Assembly (NCBI RefSeq): GCF_004761865.1
Contig: NZ_SJDM01000002.1
Location: 290,522-354,521, forward strand
DNA length: 64,000 nt
Reading direction: 5' to 3'
Source of the DNA: Crenalkalicoccus roseus
GTDB lineage: Bacteria; Pseudomonadota; Alphaproteobacteria; Acetobacterales; Acetobacteraceae
In this document: piece by piece, positions 26,979 to 36,239 of the stretch
How the letters are laid out: each line of letters begins with the position of its first letter
Position numbering within the stretch: the first letter of the stretch is position 1
The notes under the pieces: generated by a model
Seen by the model: the letters and a program-made list of their open reading frames with translations, nothing else
What the model was told of the DNA's origin: nothing
Database searches by the model: none
Program-made: the position numbers and the translations under genes

Positions 26979-28007
26979 TCAGCGAATCGGCATGCCGTAC
27001 ATCAGCCCGCCGCGGCTCCACAGGTCGTTCAGCCCGCGCGGCAGGCCGATCGGCGATCCCTGGCCGAGGTTGCGCTCGAAGATCTCGCCGTAATTGCCGA
27101 CCGCCCTGATCGCGTTGTAGGCCCAGCGGCGGTCGAGGCCCATCAGCGGCCCGTGGTCGCCGGAGACGCCGAGCAGGCGCCGCACCTCCGGGTTCTCGCT
27201 GCGCAGCGCCTCGTCCACGTTGGCGCGGGTGATGCCGAGTTCCTCGGCCAGGATCAGGGCGAAGACGGTCCAGCGGACGATGTCGAACCACTGGTCGTCG
27301 CCGTGGCGCACCGCCGGCGCCAGCGGCTCCTTGCTGATGATGTCGGGCAGGATCACGTGATCCTGCGGGTTCGGCAGCGCGCTGCGCACCCCCGCGAGCT
27401 GACTCGCATCCGTGCTGAAGGCGTCGCAGCGCCCGGCCAGGTAGGCGTGGCGCGTCTCGTCGTTCTGCTCGAATACCACGGGCTGGATGCGGATGCGGTT
27501 GGTGCGCGCCCAGTCGGCCAGGTTGAGCTCATTGGTGGTGCCGGTGGTGACGCAGATGGTCGCCCCCTCCAGCTCCCGCGCCCGCTGCACGTTGAGGCTG
27601 CGGCGCAGCAGGAAGCCCTGGCCGTCGTAGAAGGTGACGGCGGTGAAGTTCAGCCCGTTCGCCGTGTCGCGCGTCTGCGTCCAGGTGGTGGTGCGGGCCA
27701 GCACGTCCACCTGGCCCGATTGCAGCGCCGGCAGCCGCGCCTGGGAGGAGAGCACGACCCAGCGCACCTTGTTCGGATCGCCGAGCACGGCGGCGGCGAT
27801 CGCCCGGCAGGTGTCGGCGTCGAGGCCGCGGTAGATCCCCTGGCTGTCCATCACGCCGAAGCCCGGCGCGCCGGGATGGGCGCCGCAGACCAGCGCGTCC
27901 CGCTGCTTCACCGCGGCGAGCGTCGGGCCCGGGGCCTGCGGCTGCTGCGCCAGGGCCGGCGCGCCGAGCAGGGCGGCCAGGCAGGCCGCCGCCATGATCC
28001 GTCTCAT
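26979..28007 (-). CDS. Amino-acid ABC transporter substrate-binding protein (AapJ-like), orphan
   Basis: 342 residues with signal peptide MRRIMAAACLAALLGAPALA. VKQRDALVCGAHPGAPGFG, DSQGIYRGLDADTCRAIAAAVLGD and LEGATICVTTGTTNELNLADW are characteristic of the general L-amino-acid binding protein AapJ/BztA family. AYLAGRCDAFSTDASQLAGVR and WFDIVRWTVFALILAEELG are further blocks. It should bind amino acids in the periplasm. No permease or ATPase genes flank it, so it must work with a transporter elsewhere or act as a sensor partner. ATG 28007 with GGGAGGAAGAGGG is clearly the start. It converges on msrB. Confidence 0.9.
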   Translation of the reverse strand: MRRIMAAACLAALLGAPALAQQPQAPGPTLAAVKQRDALVCGAHPGAPGFGVMDSQGIYRGLDADTCRAIAAAVLGDPNKVRWVVLSSQARLPALQSGQVDVLARTTTWTQTRDTANGLNFTAVTFYDGQGFLLRRSLNVQRARELEGATICVTTGTTNELNLADWARTNRIRIQPVVFEQNDETRHAYLAGRCDAFSTDASQLAGVRSALPNPQDHVILPDIISKEPLAPAVRHGDDQWFDIVRWTVFALILAEELGITRANVDEALRSENPEVRRLLGVSGDHGPLMGLDRRWAYNAIRAVGNYGEIFERNLGQGSPIGLPRGLNDLWSRGGLMYGMPIR

Positions 28008-28168
28008 CCCTCTTCCTCCCCCGGCCGCCCCGGGGCGGCGTGTCGCTTCCTGCAACGAGCCTAGGCCGGGTTTCGCCGCCTGCCTATCGCGCATCGGGAG
28101 GCGGGCCGGCGATATTCCCGCCCCTCGCGCCGCCGCCTATATGCCTGGGCCTGACCCCCCGAGGCGCC

Positions 28169-29506
28169 ATGCAGACCAGCTTCACCGCCGAGCAGCTCCG
28201 CGACCCGGACATCCGCGAGTCCAACCGGATCCTGCGCACCTGCGTGCATTGCGGCTTCTGCACCGCCACCTGCCCGACCTTCGTGCTGCTCGGCGACGAG
28301 CTCGACAGTCCGCGGGGGCGCATCTACCTGATCAAGGACATGCTGGAGAGCGGGCGCCCCGCCACCGAAGAGGTGGCGCGCCACGTGGACCGCTGCCTCT
28401 CCTGCCTCTCCTGCATGACCACCTGCCCCTCCGGCGTGCACTACATGCACCTGGTGGACCACGCCCGGCGCCACATCGAGGAGACCTATCGCCGCCCGCC
28501 GGCGGAGCGGGCGCTGCGCCGGGCGCTGGGATGGCTGCTGCCCCATCCGGCGCGCTTCCGCGCCGCGCTGGCGGGGGCGCGCCTCGGCCGGCTGGCGGGA
28601 GGGCTGATCCCGGGCACGGGGCAGACGGCGCGGCGGCTGCGCGCCATGCTGCGCCTCGCCCCGGCGCGCCTGCCGCCGCCGAGCCCGATGCAGCGCCCGC
28701 AGGTGCACCGCGCCGAGGGGGCACGGCGCGGCCGGGTGGCGCTGCTCACCGGCTGCGCGCAGCAGGTGCTCGCCCCCTCCATCAACGAGGCGACGATCCG
28801 CCTGCTGACGCGGATGGGCGTCGAGGTGGTGATCGCGAAGGGCCAGGGCTGCTGCGGCGCGCTCAACCACCACATGGGCCAGCACGACCCCGCCATGCGC
28901 CTCGCCCGCGCCAACATCGCCGCCTGGAGCGCGGAGCTGGAGGGGGAGGGGCTGGACGCGGTGGTGATCAACGCCTCGGGCTGCGGCACCACGGTGAAGG
29001 ATTACGGCTTCATGTTCCGCGAGGAGCCTCCGCCCTGGAAGGAACGGGCCGAACGCGTCGCCGCCATCGCCATGGACGTCTCCGAGGTGCTGGCGAAATT
29101 CGGCTACGCGCCCCGGCGCGAGCCGCCCGGGCTGACGGTGGCCTACCACGCCGCCTGCAGCCTGCAGCACGGCCAGCGCATCACCACCCTGCCGAAGCAG
29201 CTTCTGCAGCGGGCAGGCTTCGCGGTGAAGGAGCCGCGGGAGGCGCATCTCTGCTGTGGCTCCGCCGGCACCTACAACCTGCTGCAGCCGGAGATCGCCG
29301 GGCGGCTCAGGGACCGCAAGCTCGCCCATCTGGGGGCGCTCGGCGCCGATCTCGTCGCCTCCGGCAATATCGGCTGCCTGACCCAGCTCGCCGGCGGCGG
29401 GCTGCCGGTGGTGCACACGGTCGAGCTGCTCGACTGGATGGCGGGCGGCCCGGCGCCCCCGGCGGTGGCGGGCATCGCCCCCCGCCCGCCCGCCGCCGCG
29501 GCCTGA
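28169..29506 (+). CDS. glcF: Glycolate oxidase iron-sulfur subunit GlcF
   Basis: 445 residues. Two ferredoxin-type [4Fe-4S] motifs, CVHCGFCTATCP (about residue 25) and CLSCLSCMTTCP (about 76), followed by two CCG domains (GQGCCGALNHHMG about 228, HLCCGSAGTYNL about 362). It passes electrons from the flavin subunits of glycolate oxidase into the respiratory chain. glcD and glcE, usually next to glcF, are not in this window; here it stands between a minus-strand binding-protein gene and a converging yihY gene. Glycolate use fits the glycerate kinase gene 4.5 kb away. Confidence 0.93.
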   Translation: MQTSFTAEQLRDPDIRESNRILRTCVHCGFCTATCPTFVLLGDELDSPRGRIYLIKDMLESGRPATEEVARHVDRCLSCLSCMTTCPSGVHYMHLVDHARRHIEETYRRPPAERALRRALGWLLPHPARFRAALAGARLGRLAGGLIPGTGQTARRLRAMLRLAPARLPPPSPMQRPQVHRAEGARRGRVALLTGCAQQVLAPSINEATIRLLTRMGVEVVIAKGQGCCGALNHHMGQHDPAMRLARANIAAWSAELEGEGLDAVVINASGCGTTVKDYGFMFREEPPPWKERAERVAAIAMDVSEVLAKFGYAPRREPPGLTVAYHAACSLQHGQRITTLPKQLLQRAGFAVKEPREAHLCCGSAGTYNLLQPEIAGRLRDRKLAHLGALGADLVASGNIGCLTQLAGGGLPVVHTVELLDWMAGGPAPPAVAGIAPRPPAAAA

Positions 29507-29531
29507 CCGCGCCGCCGGGCGGGGCGGCCGT

Positions 29532-30635
29532 TCAGCTCGCCACGGTGTCGGCCATCTTCGCGCCACGCCGGCCCATCGGCTTCTCCGGCTGCTTCGTCGT
29601 GTCGCGGGCCGTCTGGTGCTCCATCTCGGCGTTGAGCTCCGCGCCCACCAGCACCACGATGGCGGAGATCCAGATCCAGGTCATGAAGCCGACCACGGCG
29701 CCGAGCGAGCCGTAGGTCTCGTTGTAGCTGCCGAAATTCGCCACGTACCAGGAGAACAGGGCGGAGCCGACGACCCAGACCACGGCCGCGAAGGCGCTGC
29801 CCCAGCTCACCCAGCGCCAGCGCGCCTCCTTCCGGTCCGGCCCGTAACGATAGACCACGGCGAGGAAGACGGTGACGCCGACCAGCAGCAGCGGCCAGCG
29901 AGCCCAGCGCAGCAGCAGGTCGGCGGTGTCGCCGAGGCCGATGAAGCCGAGGATCACGGGCACCGCCACCACGCCGGCCATGGCGAACAGAATAAAGACG
30001 ATCCCCCCCAGGGTGAGGGCGAGGGTGAGCAGGGTGCGCCGGAAGAAGCTGCGCGTCTCCTTCTCCTCGTAGACGACGTTCAGCGCGTCCACGAGCGCCT
30101 TCATGGCCTGGTTGGCGCTCCAGAGCGAGATGCCGAGGCTGATGACCAGGCTGAGGCCGAGCGTGCCGCCGGTCTGGCCGGCGATGCGCGTCACCTGGTC
30201 GTTCAGGATCTCCATGCCGCCGCCCGGGATCACGCCCTCGAGCCCCTGCAGGTGCCGCTCCACCTCGGCCGGGTCGGCGAACAGGCCGTAGATCGAGACC
30301 AGCGCGGCCAGCGCCGGGACGAAGGCGAGCAGGGTGTAGAAGGTGACGCCCGCCGCCTCGGTCATGACGCGGTCCTCGGAGACCTGCTGGGCGGTGCGCT
30401 TGAGGATCGCCCACCAGCCGCGGGCGGGGATCTCGCTCGGCCGCTCCGCGTCCCGCCCGTGCGGGTCCGCGCCGCCCCGGCGGGCGGCGGCGGGCGGACG
30501 GCCGCCCTCGCCGGGCGGCTGCCCCCGCAAGGCGGCCCGCGCACGGGGCTGGGGGCGACGGGTTGCAGCGGCCAGCAGACCAGCCGCAGTCACGGCCGCG
30601 GCGACAAAGGGGTTGGGCTTGCGGTCCGCTGGCAT
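29532..30635 (-). CDS. YihY/BrkB (ribonuclease BN-like) membrane protein
   Basis: 367 residues. A basic, disordered N-terminal part (about 75 residues, RRPQPRARAALRG) precedes the UPF0761 core: GWWAILKRTAQQVSEDRVMTEAAGVTFYTLLAFVPALAALVSIYGL (parts), then six membrane helices including SLGISLWSANQAMKALVDALNVVYEE, a strong family signature, and YETYGSLGAVVGFM-like (NETYGSLGAVVGFMTWIWISA). Function is unclear in bacteria despite the old name RNase BN. GGAG lies 7 nt before ATG 30635. The extended N-terminus is common in Acetobacteraceae relatives. Confidence 0.9.
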   Translation of the reverse strand: MPADRKPNPFVAAAVTAAGLLAAATRRPQPRARAALRGQPPGEGGRPPAAARRGGADPHGRDAERPSEIPARGWWAILKRTAQQVSEDRVMTEAAGVTFYTLLAFVPALAALVSIYGLFADPAEVERHLQGLEGVIPGGGMEILNDQVTRIAGQTGGTLGLSLVISLGISLWSANQAMKALVDALNVVYEEKETRSFFRRTLLTLALTLGGIVFILFAMAGVVAVPVILGFIGLGDTADLLLRWARWPLLLVGVTVFLAVVYRYGPDRKEARWRWVSWGSAFAAVVWVVGSALFSWYVANFGSYNETYGSLGAVVGFMTWIWISAIVVLVGAELNAEMEHQTARDTTKQPEKPMGRRGAKMADTVAS

Positions 30636-30784
30636 GGGTGGCTCCACCTTTCGGGGCGCCGGCTTCCGGGCGGAAAGCTGCTGCGGCGCCTGCTGCTTGA
30701 CGCGCCGCAGCGCCCGCGGTTCACGCTCCGTCTCCGCCGGCCATGCCCTTGCGCCAGGAGGCGGCCTGCCCGACTTCTCCCGCC

Positions 30785-31363
30785 ATGCGCTGGCTGCCCG
30801 TCCTGATCCTGCCGCTCCTGCCCGCCCCGGCGGTGGCCGAGACCGCGCCGCAGGCCCCGCCCCGGAGCGGGGCGGAGGCACGCCGAGCCGAACTCGACCG
30901 CGCCTTCGAGGCGCTGCGCGCGGCACCGGACGAGGGCGGGGCGGCGCTGGTCGAGGCGCGCATCCGCGCGCTCTGGGCCCAGGCGGCGAGCCCGGCCGTG
31001 ACCCTCCTGCTCCGCCGCGGCCTGCGCAACATGGAGGCCGGGCTGCCCGACGAGGCGCTCGAGGATTTCGATGCCGCGCTGACCCTCGACCCCCGCTTCC
31101 CCGAGGCGTGGTACATGCGCGCCCAGGCCCATGCCCGGATCGGCGACGGCACCGCCGCCGCGCGCGACCTGCAGGAGGCGCTGCGGCTCGAGCCGCGGCA
31201 CTGGCCGGCCCTGGCCGGCCTCTCGGCGCTGCAGGAGCAGAGCGGCGACGCCGCGGGGGCCCTGCGCAGTCTGGAGGCGGCGCTGGCGATCAACCCCAGG
31301 ATGCCGGGCGGGGCGGAGCGCCTGCGCGTCCTGCGCCGCAAGGCGGAGGGCGACCCGACCTGA
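30785..31363 (+). CDS. Tetratricopeptide-repeat protein, exported
   Basis: 192 residues. A signal peptide (MRWLPVLILPLLPAPAVA) precedes three TPR units: LRRGLRNMEAGLPDEALEDFDAALTLDP, PEAWYMRAQAHARIGDGTAAARDLQEALRLEP and WPALAGLSALQEQSGDAAGALRSLEAALAINP (quoted in parts). Probably a periplasmic scaffold protein; partner unknown. ATG 30785 opens directly with the signal peptide; an in-frame ATG at 30743 would add a polar stretch and is less likely. It is divergent from yihY and converges on the acyltransferase gene. Confidence 0.83.
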   Translation: MRWLPVLILPLLPAPAVAETAPQAPPRSGAEARRAELDRAFEALRAAPDEGGAALVEARIRALWAQAASPAVTLLLRRGLRNMEAGLPDEALEDFDAALTLDPRFPEAWYMRAQAHARIGDGTAAARDLQEALRLEPRHWPALAGLSALQEQSGDAAGALRSLEAALAINPRMPGGAERLRVLRRKAEGDPT

Positions 31364-31371
31364 CCCGACAG

Positions 31372-32454
31372 TCAGGCCCGGGCCAGCCCCGCCGTCCGTC
31401 GGGTGGCGCCCGGCAGGCCGAACAGGAAGGGCACCCGCTCCAGCACCCGGCCGAGCGCGAGCGCGACCGCCACGGCGAGCAGCGTCAGCACCGGCAGCAG
31501 GATCAGGCCCGGCAGCCATTCCGGCTGCGGCACCAGCGCCATCAGCACCCGCAGGGTGATGGTGTGCAGCACGTAGATCGCCAGGGTGTTGCGCCCGACC
31601 ACCTGCAGGGGCGCGGCAAGCGGCGGAAGGTGGCGGCTCAGCCAGATGGCGAGGCCGAGGCCGGCCGGTACCGCGAGCAGGGAGAGCGACGCCACCACTG
31701 CCGGATCCCGCAGGATGCGCACCATGTGCGCGAGCGCGCCCAGCGCCAGCCAGCAGAGCAGGAGCGGCAGCAGCACGCGGAGTTGCCCGAGCCGCGGCGC
31801 CGCGGCGCGCAGCCGCTCCGAGCCCAGGATGCCGAGCAGGAAGTAGGGGAAGTGGTAGAAGCGGTCGAGCACCGGCAGGCCGATCGCCTCGCCCCACTCC
31901 AGCACGCCCGGCACGGCCAGCGCCAGGGCGATCGCCATCTGCGCCGCCGGGGGCAGCGGCCGCAGCAGCAGCGCCACGGCGAAGAACAGCATCAGCGCGT
32001 AGAGGAACCAGGTGTTGTTCCAGGTGACGAGCAGCGCCTCCACCGGCCCCTCGATGGTGTTGTAGTATTCCTGCATTCCCGGCGGCCCGAGGTCGCGCAG
32101 CGCCCAGGCGTGGATCCCGGCGTAGAGCAGCGACCACAGCGCGTAGAGCCAGGCGTAGTGCAGCACCCGCCGGCGCATCACCTCCCCCGCCGGGCGCCGC
32201 ATCAGCCCCGCCGCGAGCAGGCCCGAGACCAGGAAGAACATCGGCATGCGCAGCGGGAACAGCAGGTAGTTGAACAGCGTGACGGCGAGTTCCTGCTGCT
32301 CCATCGCCTGCGCCACGATGTCGGCGTGCAGCAGCACGACCATCAGCATGGTGAGGCCCCGCGCGGTGTCTATCCAGCCGAGGCGCGCGCGCGCTTGGTC
32401 GGATGCGGGGGCGACAGGGGGGATCGCCGCGGGTCGTGAAACAATCTCCGGCAT
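31372..32454 (-). CDS. Acyltransferase 3 family membrane protein
   Basis: 360 residues with about ten hydrophobic helices. RLGWIDTARGLTMLMVVLLH (about residue 27) has the conserved Asp-x-x-R-G and His of the acyltransferase-3 family. PLRMPMFFLVSGLLAAG follows and NTWFLYALMLFF is a further family block. Members transfer acetyl or succinyl groups to surface glycans or glucans; OpgC-type proteins are the nearest layout. Specific substrate unknown. It is the downstream gene of the pyk-glycerate kinase strand with a 69-nt gap, which may be a separate unit. Confidence 0.85.
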   Translation of the reverse strand: MPEIVSRPAAIPPVAPASDQARARLGWIDTARGLTMLMVVLLHADIVAQAMEQQELAVTLFNYLLFPLRMPMFFLVSGLLAAGLMRRPAGEVMRRRVLHYAWLYALWSLLYAGIHAWALRDLGPPGMQEYYNTIEGPVEALLVTWNNTWFLYALMLFFAVALLLRPLPPAAQMAIALALAVPGVLEWGEAIGLPVLDRFYHFPYFLLGILGSERLRAAAPRLGQLRVLLPLLLCWLALGALAHMVRILRDPAVVASLSLLAVPAGLGLAIWLSRHLPPLAAPLQVVGRNTLAIYVLHTITLRVLMALVPQPEWLPGLILLPVLTLLAVAVALALGRVLERVPFLFGLPGATRRTAGLARA

Positions 32455-32523
32455 GGGACCTACCCTAGCCGCGGCCACCCTGGTGCTTCGCCTCACGCCG
32501 GCGTGGGGCCGGGGGCGGCCGGC

Positions 32524-33957
32524 TCACTTCACCGTGGCGACACGCAGGGAATTGGTGGTGCCCGGTGTGCCGAAGGGAACGCCGGCGGTCACCACCACCT
32601 CGTCGTCGCGGCTGGCGAAGCCTTCCTGCTGCGCCGCACGCAGCGCCTTCGCCACCATGTCCGACATCGAGTGCGGCTCCGGCGTGACCAGCGGGTGCAC
32701 GCCCCACACCACGGCGAGGCGGCGCGCCACCTGCGCATTGGCGGCGAGACCGATGATCGGGCTGTGCGGGCGCTCCCGCGCCACGCGCAGCGTGGTCGAG
32801 CCGGTGGAGCTGTAGGTGGCGATCGCCTCGGCGCCGATGGTGTGCGCCACTTGGCTCGCCGCGGCGGCGATGGCCCCGGCGCTGGTCGGCTCCGGCGGCG
32901 GGCGGGCGGCGTCGGTGATCGTGCGCCAGCCCGGATCCTGCTCCACCCGCGCCACGATGCGGTCCATCATGTTCACCGCCTCGACCGGATACTGCCCGGC
33001 CGCCGTCTCGGCCGAGAGCATCACCGCGTCGGCACCGTCGAAGACCGCGGTGGCGACGTCTGAGGCCTCGGCGCGGGTCGGGTAGGGGCTGCCGATCATG
33101 CTTTCCAGCATCTGCGTCGCCACCACCACCGGCTTGCCGGCGGCACGCGCGGCGCCGACGATGCGCTTCTGCGCCAGCGGCACCTCCTCGGGCGGCAGCT
33201 CCACGCCGAGGTCGCCGCGCGCCACCATCACGCAGTCGGTCAGCGCCATGATGGCGTCGAGATTGTCGAGCGCCTGCGGCTTCTCGAGCTTCACCATGAT
33301 CCAGGCGCGGCCGGCCGTGATCTCCCGCGCCTCGGCCACGTCCTCGGGCCGTTGCACGAAGGAGAGGCCGACATACTCGATGCCGTGGCCGAGCACGAAG
33401 GCGAGGTCCTGCCGGTCCTTCTCGGTCAGCGCCGGGATCGGCAGCACCACGTCCGGCACGTTCACCCCCTTGCGGTCGGAGAGCGCGCCGCCGACCAGAA
33501 CCTCCGTCTCGAGGTGGTCGTCGCGGCGATGGGTGACGCGCAGGCGGAGCTTGCCGTCGTCGAGCAGCAGGGTGGTGCCGATCTGCGCCGCCTGGATGAT
33601 CTCGGGATGCGGCAGGTTCACCCGGCGCACGTCGCCCGGCGTCGGGTTGAGGTCGAGGCGGAAGGTCTGGCCGGCCTGGAGCTGCACCCGCCCGCCCATG
33701 AACCGCCCGACCCGCAGCTTCGGCCCCTGCACGTCGGCGAGGATGCCGATCGGCCGCCCGACCCGCCGCTCCACCGCGCGGATCGCGGCGATGCGCGCGG
33801 CGTGGTCCTCATGCGTGCCGTGGCTAAAGTTCAGGCGGAACACGTCGGCACCGGTGCGGTGCAGGCGCTCGATCATCTCCGGCGTCGAACTGGCGGGACC
33901 GAGCGTCGCGACGATCTTGGTGCGCCGCCGGCGGCGGAGCGGGATGCGGATGGCCAT
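32524..33957 (-). CDS. pyk: Pyruvate kinase
   Basis: 477 residues. RTKIVATLGPASSTPEMIERL is the start of the family; MVKLEKPQALDNLDAIM and VMVARGDLGVELPPEEVP contain the active-site Lys and the metal-binding residues, with MLESMIGSPYPTRAEASDVA-like substrate loop (TQMLESMIGSPYPTRAEAS). It converts PEP and ADP to pyruvate and ATP. Only 32 nt separate it from the glycerate kinase gene upstream, so the two are likely co-transcribed: the kinase makes 2-phosphoglycerate, which enolase turns to the PEP used here. Confidence 0.96.
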   Translation of the reverse strand: MAIRIPLRRRRRTKIVATLGPASSTPEMIERLHRTGADVFRLNFSHGTHEDHAARIAAIRAVERRVGRPIGILADVQGPKLRVGRFMGGRVQLQAGQTFRLDLNPTPGDVRRVNLPHPEIIQAAQIGTTLLLDDGKLRLRVTHRRDDHLETEVLVGGALSDRKGVNVPDVVLPIPALTEKDRQDLAFVLGHGIEYVGLSFVQRPEDVAEAREITAGRAWIMVKLEKPQALDNLDAIMALTDCVMVARGDLGVELPPEEVPLAQKRIVGAARAAGKPVVVATQMLESMIGSPYPTRAEASDVATAVFDGADAVMLSAETAAGQYPVEAVNMMDRIVARVEQDPGWRTITDAARPPPEPTSAGAIAAAASQVAHTIGAEAIATYSSTGSTTLRVARERPHSPIIGLAANAQVARRLAVVWGVHPLVTPEPHSMSDMVAKALRAAQQEGFASRDDEVVVTAGVPFGTPGTTNSLRVATVK

Positions 33958-33989
33958 GCGGGGTGGGCACTCCTCGGTCCGCTCCGCCC

Positions 33990-35282
33990 TCAGGCGACGA
34001 GAACGGCGCGGACGTCGTTCACATTGGTCAGGGTCGGGCCGGTCACGATCAGGTCGCCGAGGGCCTCGAACAGCCCGTGGCTGTCATGGGCGGCGAGCAT
34101 GGCCCGCGGGTCGAGGCCCCGCGCGCGGGCGCGCGCCAGGCTGTCGGGCGTGGCGATGGCGCCGGCGGCCTCGGAGCGGCCGTCTATGCCGTCCGTATCG
34201 GCGCAGAGCGCCCAGATGCCGGGATGCCCCTCCAGGGTCAGGGCGAGGCCGAGCAGGCACTCGGTGTTGCGCCCGCCTCGCCCCGCCGCGCCGGGGGGCA
34301 GCGTCACGGTGGTCTCGCCGCCCGAGAGCAGCACCGCCGGGCGGGGCAGGGGCAGCCCGTGCGCGGCGGTGCTACGGGCGATGCCGGCGAGCGCGCGGCC
34401 GAGCTCCCGCGCCTCGCCCTCCAGCGCGTCGCCGAGGATGAGGGGGGCGAGGCCCTGCCGCTCCGCCTCCGCCGCCATGGCGCGCAGCGCCATCAGCGGG
34501 GTGGCGATCAGGCGCAGGTCGGGCCGGCCGAGGCGCGGGTCGCCCGGCTTCGGCGTCTCCTCCTCCGCCCGGTCCAGGTGGCGCAGCACCGGATCGGGCA
34601 GGGCCATGCGGTAGTGGGCGACCAGGGCGCGCGCCTCGGCGAAGGTGGTCGGGTCCGGCACGGTGGGGCCGGAGGCGATCACCGCCGGATCGTCGCCCGG
34701 CACGTCCGAGATCGCCAGCGTCACCACCCGCGCCGGATGCGCCGCCGCGGCCAGCCGCCCGCCGGAGAAGGCGGAGAGGTGCTTGCGGATGCAGTTCATC
34801 TCCTGGATCGGCGCGCCGGAACGCAGCAGCTCCCGGTTCACCGCCACCAGGTCCTCGAGCGTCAGGCCCGGCGCGGGCAGGGTGGTGAGCGCCGAGCCGC
34901 CGCCCGAGACCAGGACCAGCACCAGGTCGTCCGGCCCCAGGCCGCGCACCAGGCGCAGCATCTCCGCCGCCGCCTCGGCGCCGCCGGCATCCGGCACCGG
35001 GTGGCTGGCGAATCGGAGCGCGATCCGCCGCCGCAGCGGGGGGGAAGGGAGGTCGGCGCCATGCGGGGCGACGACCAGCCCGGAGAGCGGCAGGCCGGGC
35101 CAGGCGGCCTCGACCGCGGCGGCCATCTTGGCCGCGGCCTTGCCGGCGCCGACCACCACGATCCGCCCGCGCGGCGGCTCGGGCAGGTGCGGCGCCAGCA
35201 CGGCGAGGGGGTCGGCCGCCTCGAGCGCCGCCCCGAATAGCCGCTGCAGCGCCGCCCGCGCCCGTCCGTCGTCCCACCCCAT
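33990..35282 (-). CDS. ttuD: Glycerate 2-kinase (type II, TtuD/GckA family)
   Basis: 430 residues. GRIVVVGAGKAAAKMAAAVE (about residue 41), SHPVPDAGG, LVLVLVSGGGSALTTLPAPGL (about 108) and ISDVPGDDPAVIASGPTVPDP (about 187), then SGGETTVTL and ADTDGIDG near the end, define the MOFRL/GCKA family. It phosphorylates D-glycerate to 2-phosphoglycerate. Older annotations call it hydroxypyruvate reductase. AAGGGGGTGCGCGGC before ATG 35282 favours that start over the GTG at 35291. It heads an operon with pyk, consistent with glycolate or tartronate-semialdehyde catabolism. Confidence 0.92.
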   Translation of the reverse strand: MGWDDGRARAALQRLFGAALEAADPLAVLAPHLPEPPRGRIVVVGAGKAAAKMAAAVEAAWPGLPLSGLVVAPHGADLPSPPLRRRIALRFASHPVPDAGGAEAAAEMLRLVRGLGPDDLVLVLVSGGGSALTTLPAPGLTLEDLVAVNRELLRSGAPIQEMNCIRKHLSAFSGGRLAAAAHPARVVTLAISDVPGDDPAVIASGPTVPDPTTFAEARALVAHYRMALPDPVLRHLDRAEEETPKPGDPRLGRPDLRLIATPLMALRAMAAEAERQGLAPLILGDALEGEARELGRALAGIARSTAAHGLPLPRPAVLLSGGETTVTLPPGAAGRGGRNTECLLGLALTLEGHPGIWALCADTDGIDGRSEAAGAIATPDSLARARARGLDPRAMLAAHDSHGLFEALGDLIVTGPTLTNVNDVRAVLVA

Positions 35283-35351
35283 GCCGCGCACCCCCTTGCC
35301 GCCGGCCCATCATCACCGTGCCGGACGGATCATCAAGCGTCCGCGCGCGGT

Positions 35352-35738
35352 TCAGCCCGTGGCGCAGCTCGTCTCGTCCCAGGCCTGCACGGTCAGGTGA
35401 CGCAGGATGCGGCCGCCGGCGAGGTCGAGGGTCATGGCCGAGACCACATGGCAGCCATCCGGATAGGCGCAGCGCTCGACGAAGGAAAGGCGGTCCGGCC
35501 CGATCACCTCCTGCGTCACCGCATGGGTCATCTCCCGCGCGCAGACCTCGCGCCAGAAGGCCGCGATGGAATCGCGGCCCCTGAGGCGCATCGGCGCGCT
35601 GGGCGGGCGGTTCCGGTCCACGACGGTCATCTCGGCATCCTCGGCGTAGAGGCCGGCGAGAGTGTCGGCATCGCTGCGTTCGAGGGCCTCCTTCAGCCGG
35701 GCGAAGTCGAAGGCCCGGCGCGGCGCGGTGGCGCGCAT
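35352..35738 (-). CDS. NTF2-like/SnoaL-like domain protein
   Basis: 128 residues. FARLKEALERSDADTLAGLYAEDAEMTVVDRN, LRGRDSIAAFWREVCAREMTH and VSAMTLDLAGGRILRHLTVQAWDE give the helix-then-curved-sheet outline of the NTF2-like superfamily, typical of small ketosteroid-isomerase-like or scaffold proteins. No catalytic residues can be assigned with confidence. GGGAGGATGCC gives a good ribosome site at ATG 35738. It lies 70 nt upstream of the glycerate kinase start on the same strand. Confidence 0.75.
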   Translation of the reverse strand: MRATAPRRAFDFARLKEALERSDADTLAGLYAEDAEMTVVDRNRPPSAPMRLRGRDSIAAFWREVCAREMTHAVTQEVIGPDRLSFVERCAYPDGCHVVSAMTLDLAGGRILRHLTVQAWDETSCATG

Positions 35739-35873
35739 GGCATCCTCCCTTGGCCGCGCGGCGGGGCCGCGCGGACCCGGCGAGGGTACACCCGCAGGGC
35801 GGCGGTGCGCGACGCTCCCCTGGCGCGGCGCGCCGGCGCCCCCCAGATCACCCCCGGCAAGGAGGAGGACCCG

Positions 35874-36185
35874 ATGGCCGCACCGGAGATCGACCCGAAG
35901 ACCCGCACCGAGCTCGAGGCCGCCGCCTTCCGCCGGCTGGTCGAGCATCTGCGCGGGCGCACCGACGTGCAGAACATAGACCTGATGAACCTCGCCGGCT
36001 TCTGCCGCAACTGCCTCTCCCGCTGGTACCGGGAGGCGGCCGAGTCGCGCGGCCTGGCCCTCTCCGAGCCGGAGGCGCGGGAGATCATCTACGGCATGCC
36101 CTACAAGGAGTGGCAGGCGAAGTACCAGAAGGAGGCGACGCCGGAGCAGAAGGCGAAATTCGCCGCCTCCAATCCGGGGCATTGA
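35874..36185 (+). CDS. DUF1244 family protein
   Basis: 103 residues. FRRLVEHLRGRTDVQNIDLMNLAGFCRNCLSRWYREAA and EREIIYGMPYKEWQAKYQKEAT-type ending (AREIIYGMPYKEWQAKYQ) are the full DUF1244 signature, a helical family conserved in alpha- and gammaproteobacteria with no settled function. Two Cys are close together in FCRNCLSRW. GGCAAGGAGGAGGACCCG precedes the ATG. It is followed 55 nt later by a GapR gene in the same direction. Confidence 0.92.
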   Translation: MAAPEIDPKTRTELEAAAFRRLVEHLRGRTDVQNIDLMNLAGFCRNCLSRWYREAAESRGLALSEPEAREIIYGMPYKEWQAKYQKEATPEQKAKFAASNPGH

Positions 36186-36239
36186 TGCGCCCGTCCCCTC
36201 CCGGCTAAGACCGCGGCCCTTTCGCGTGGGGGAAAGGGC

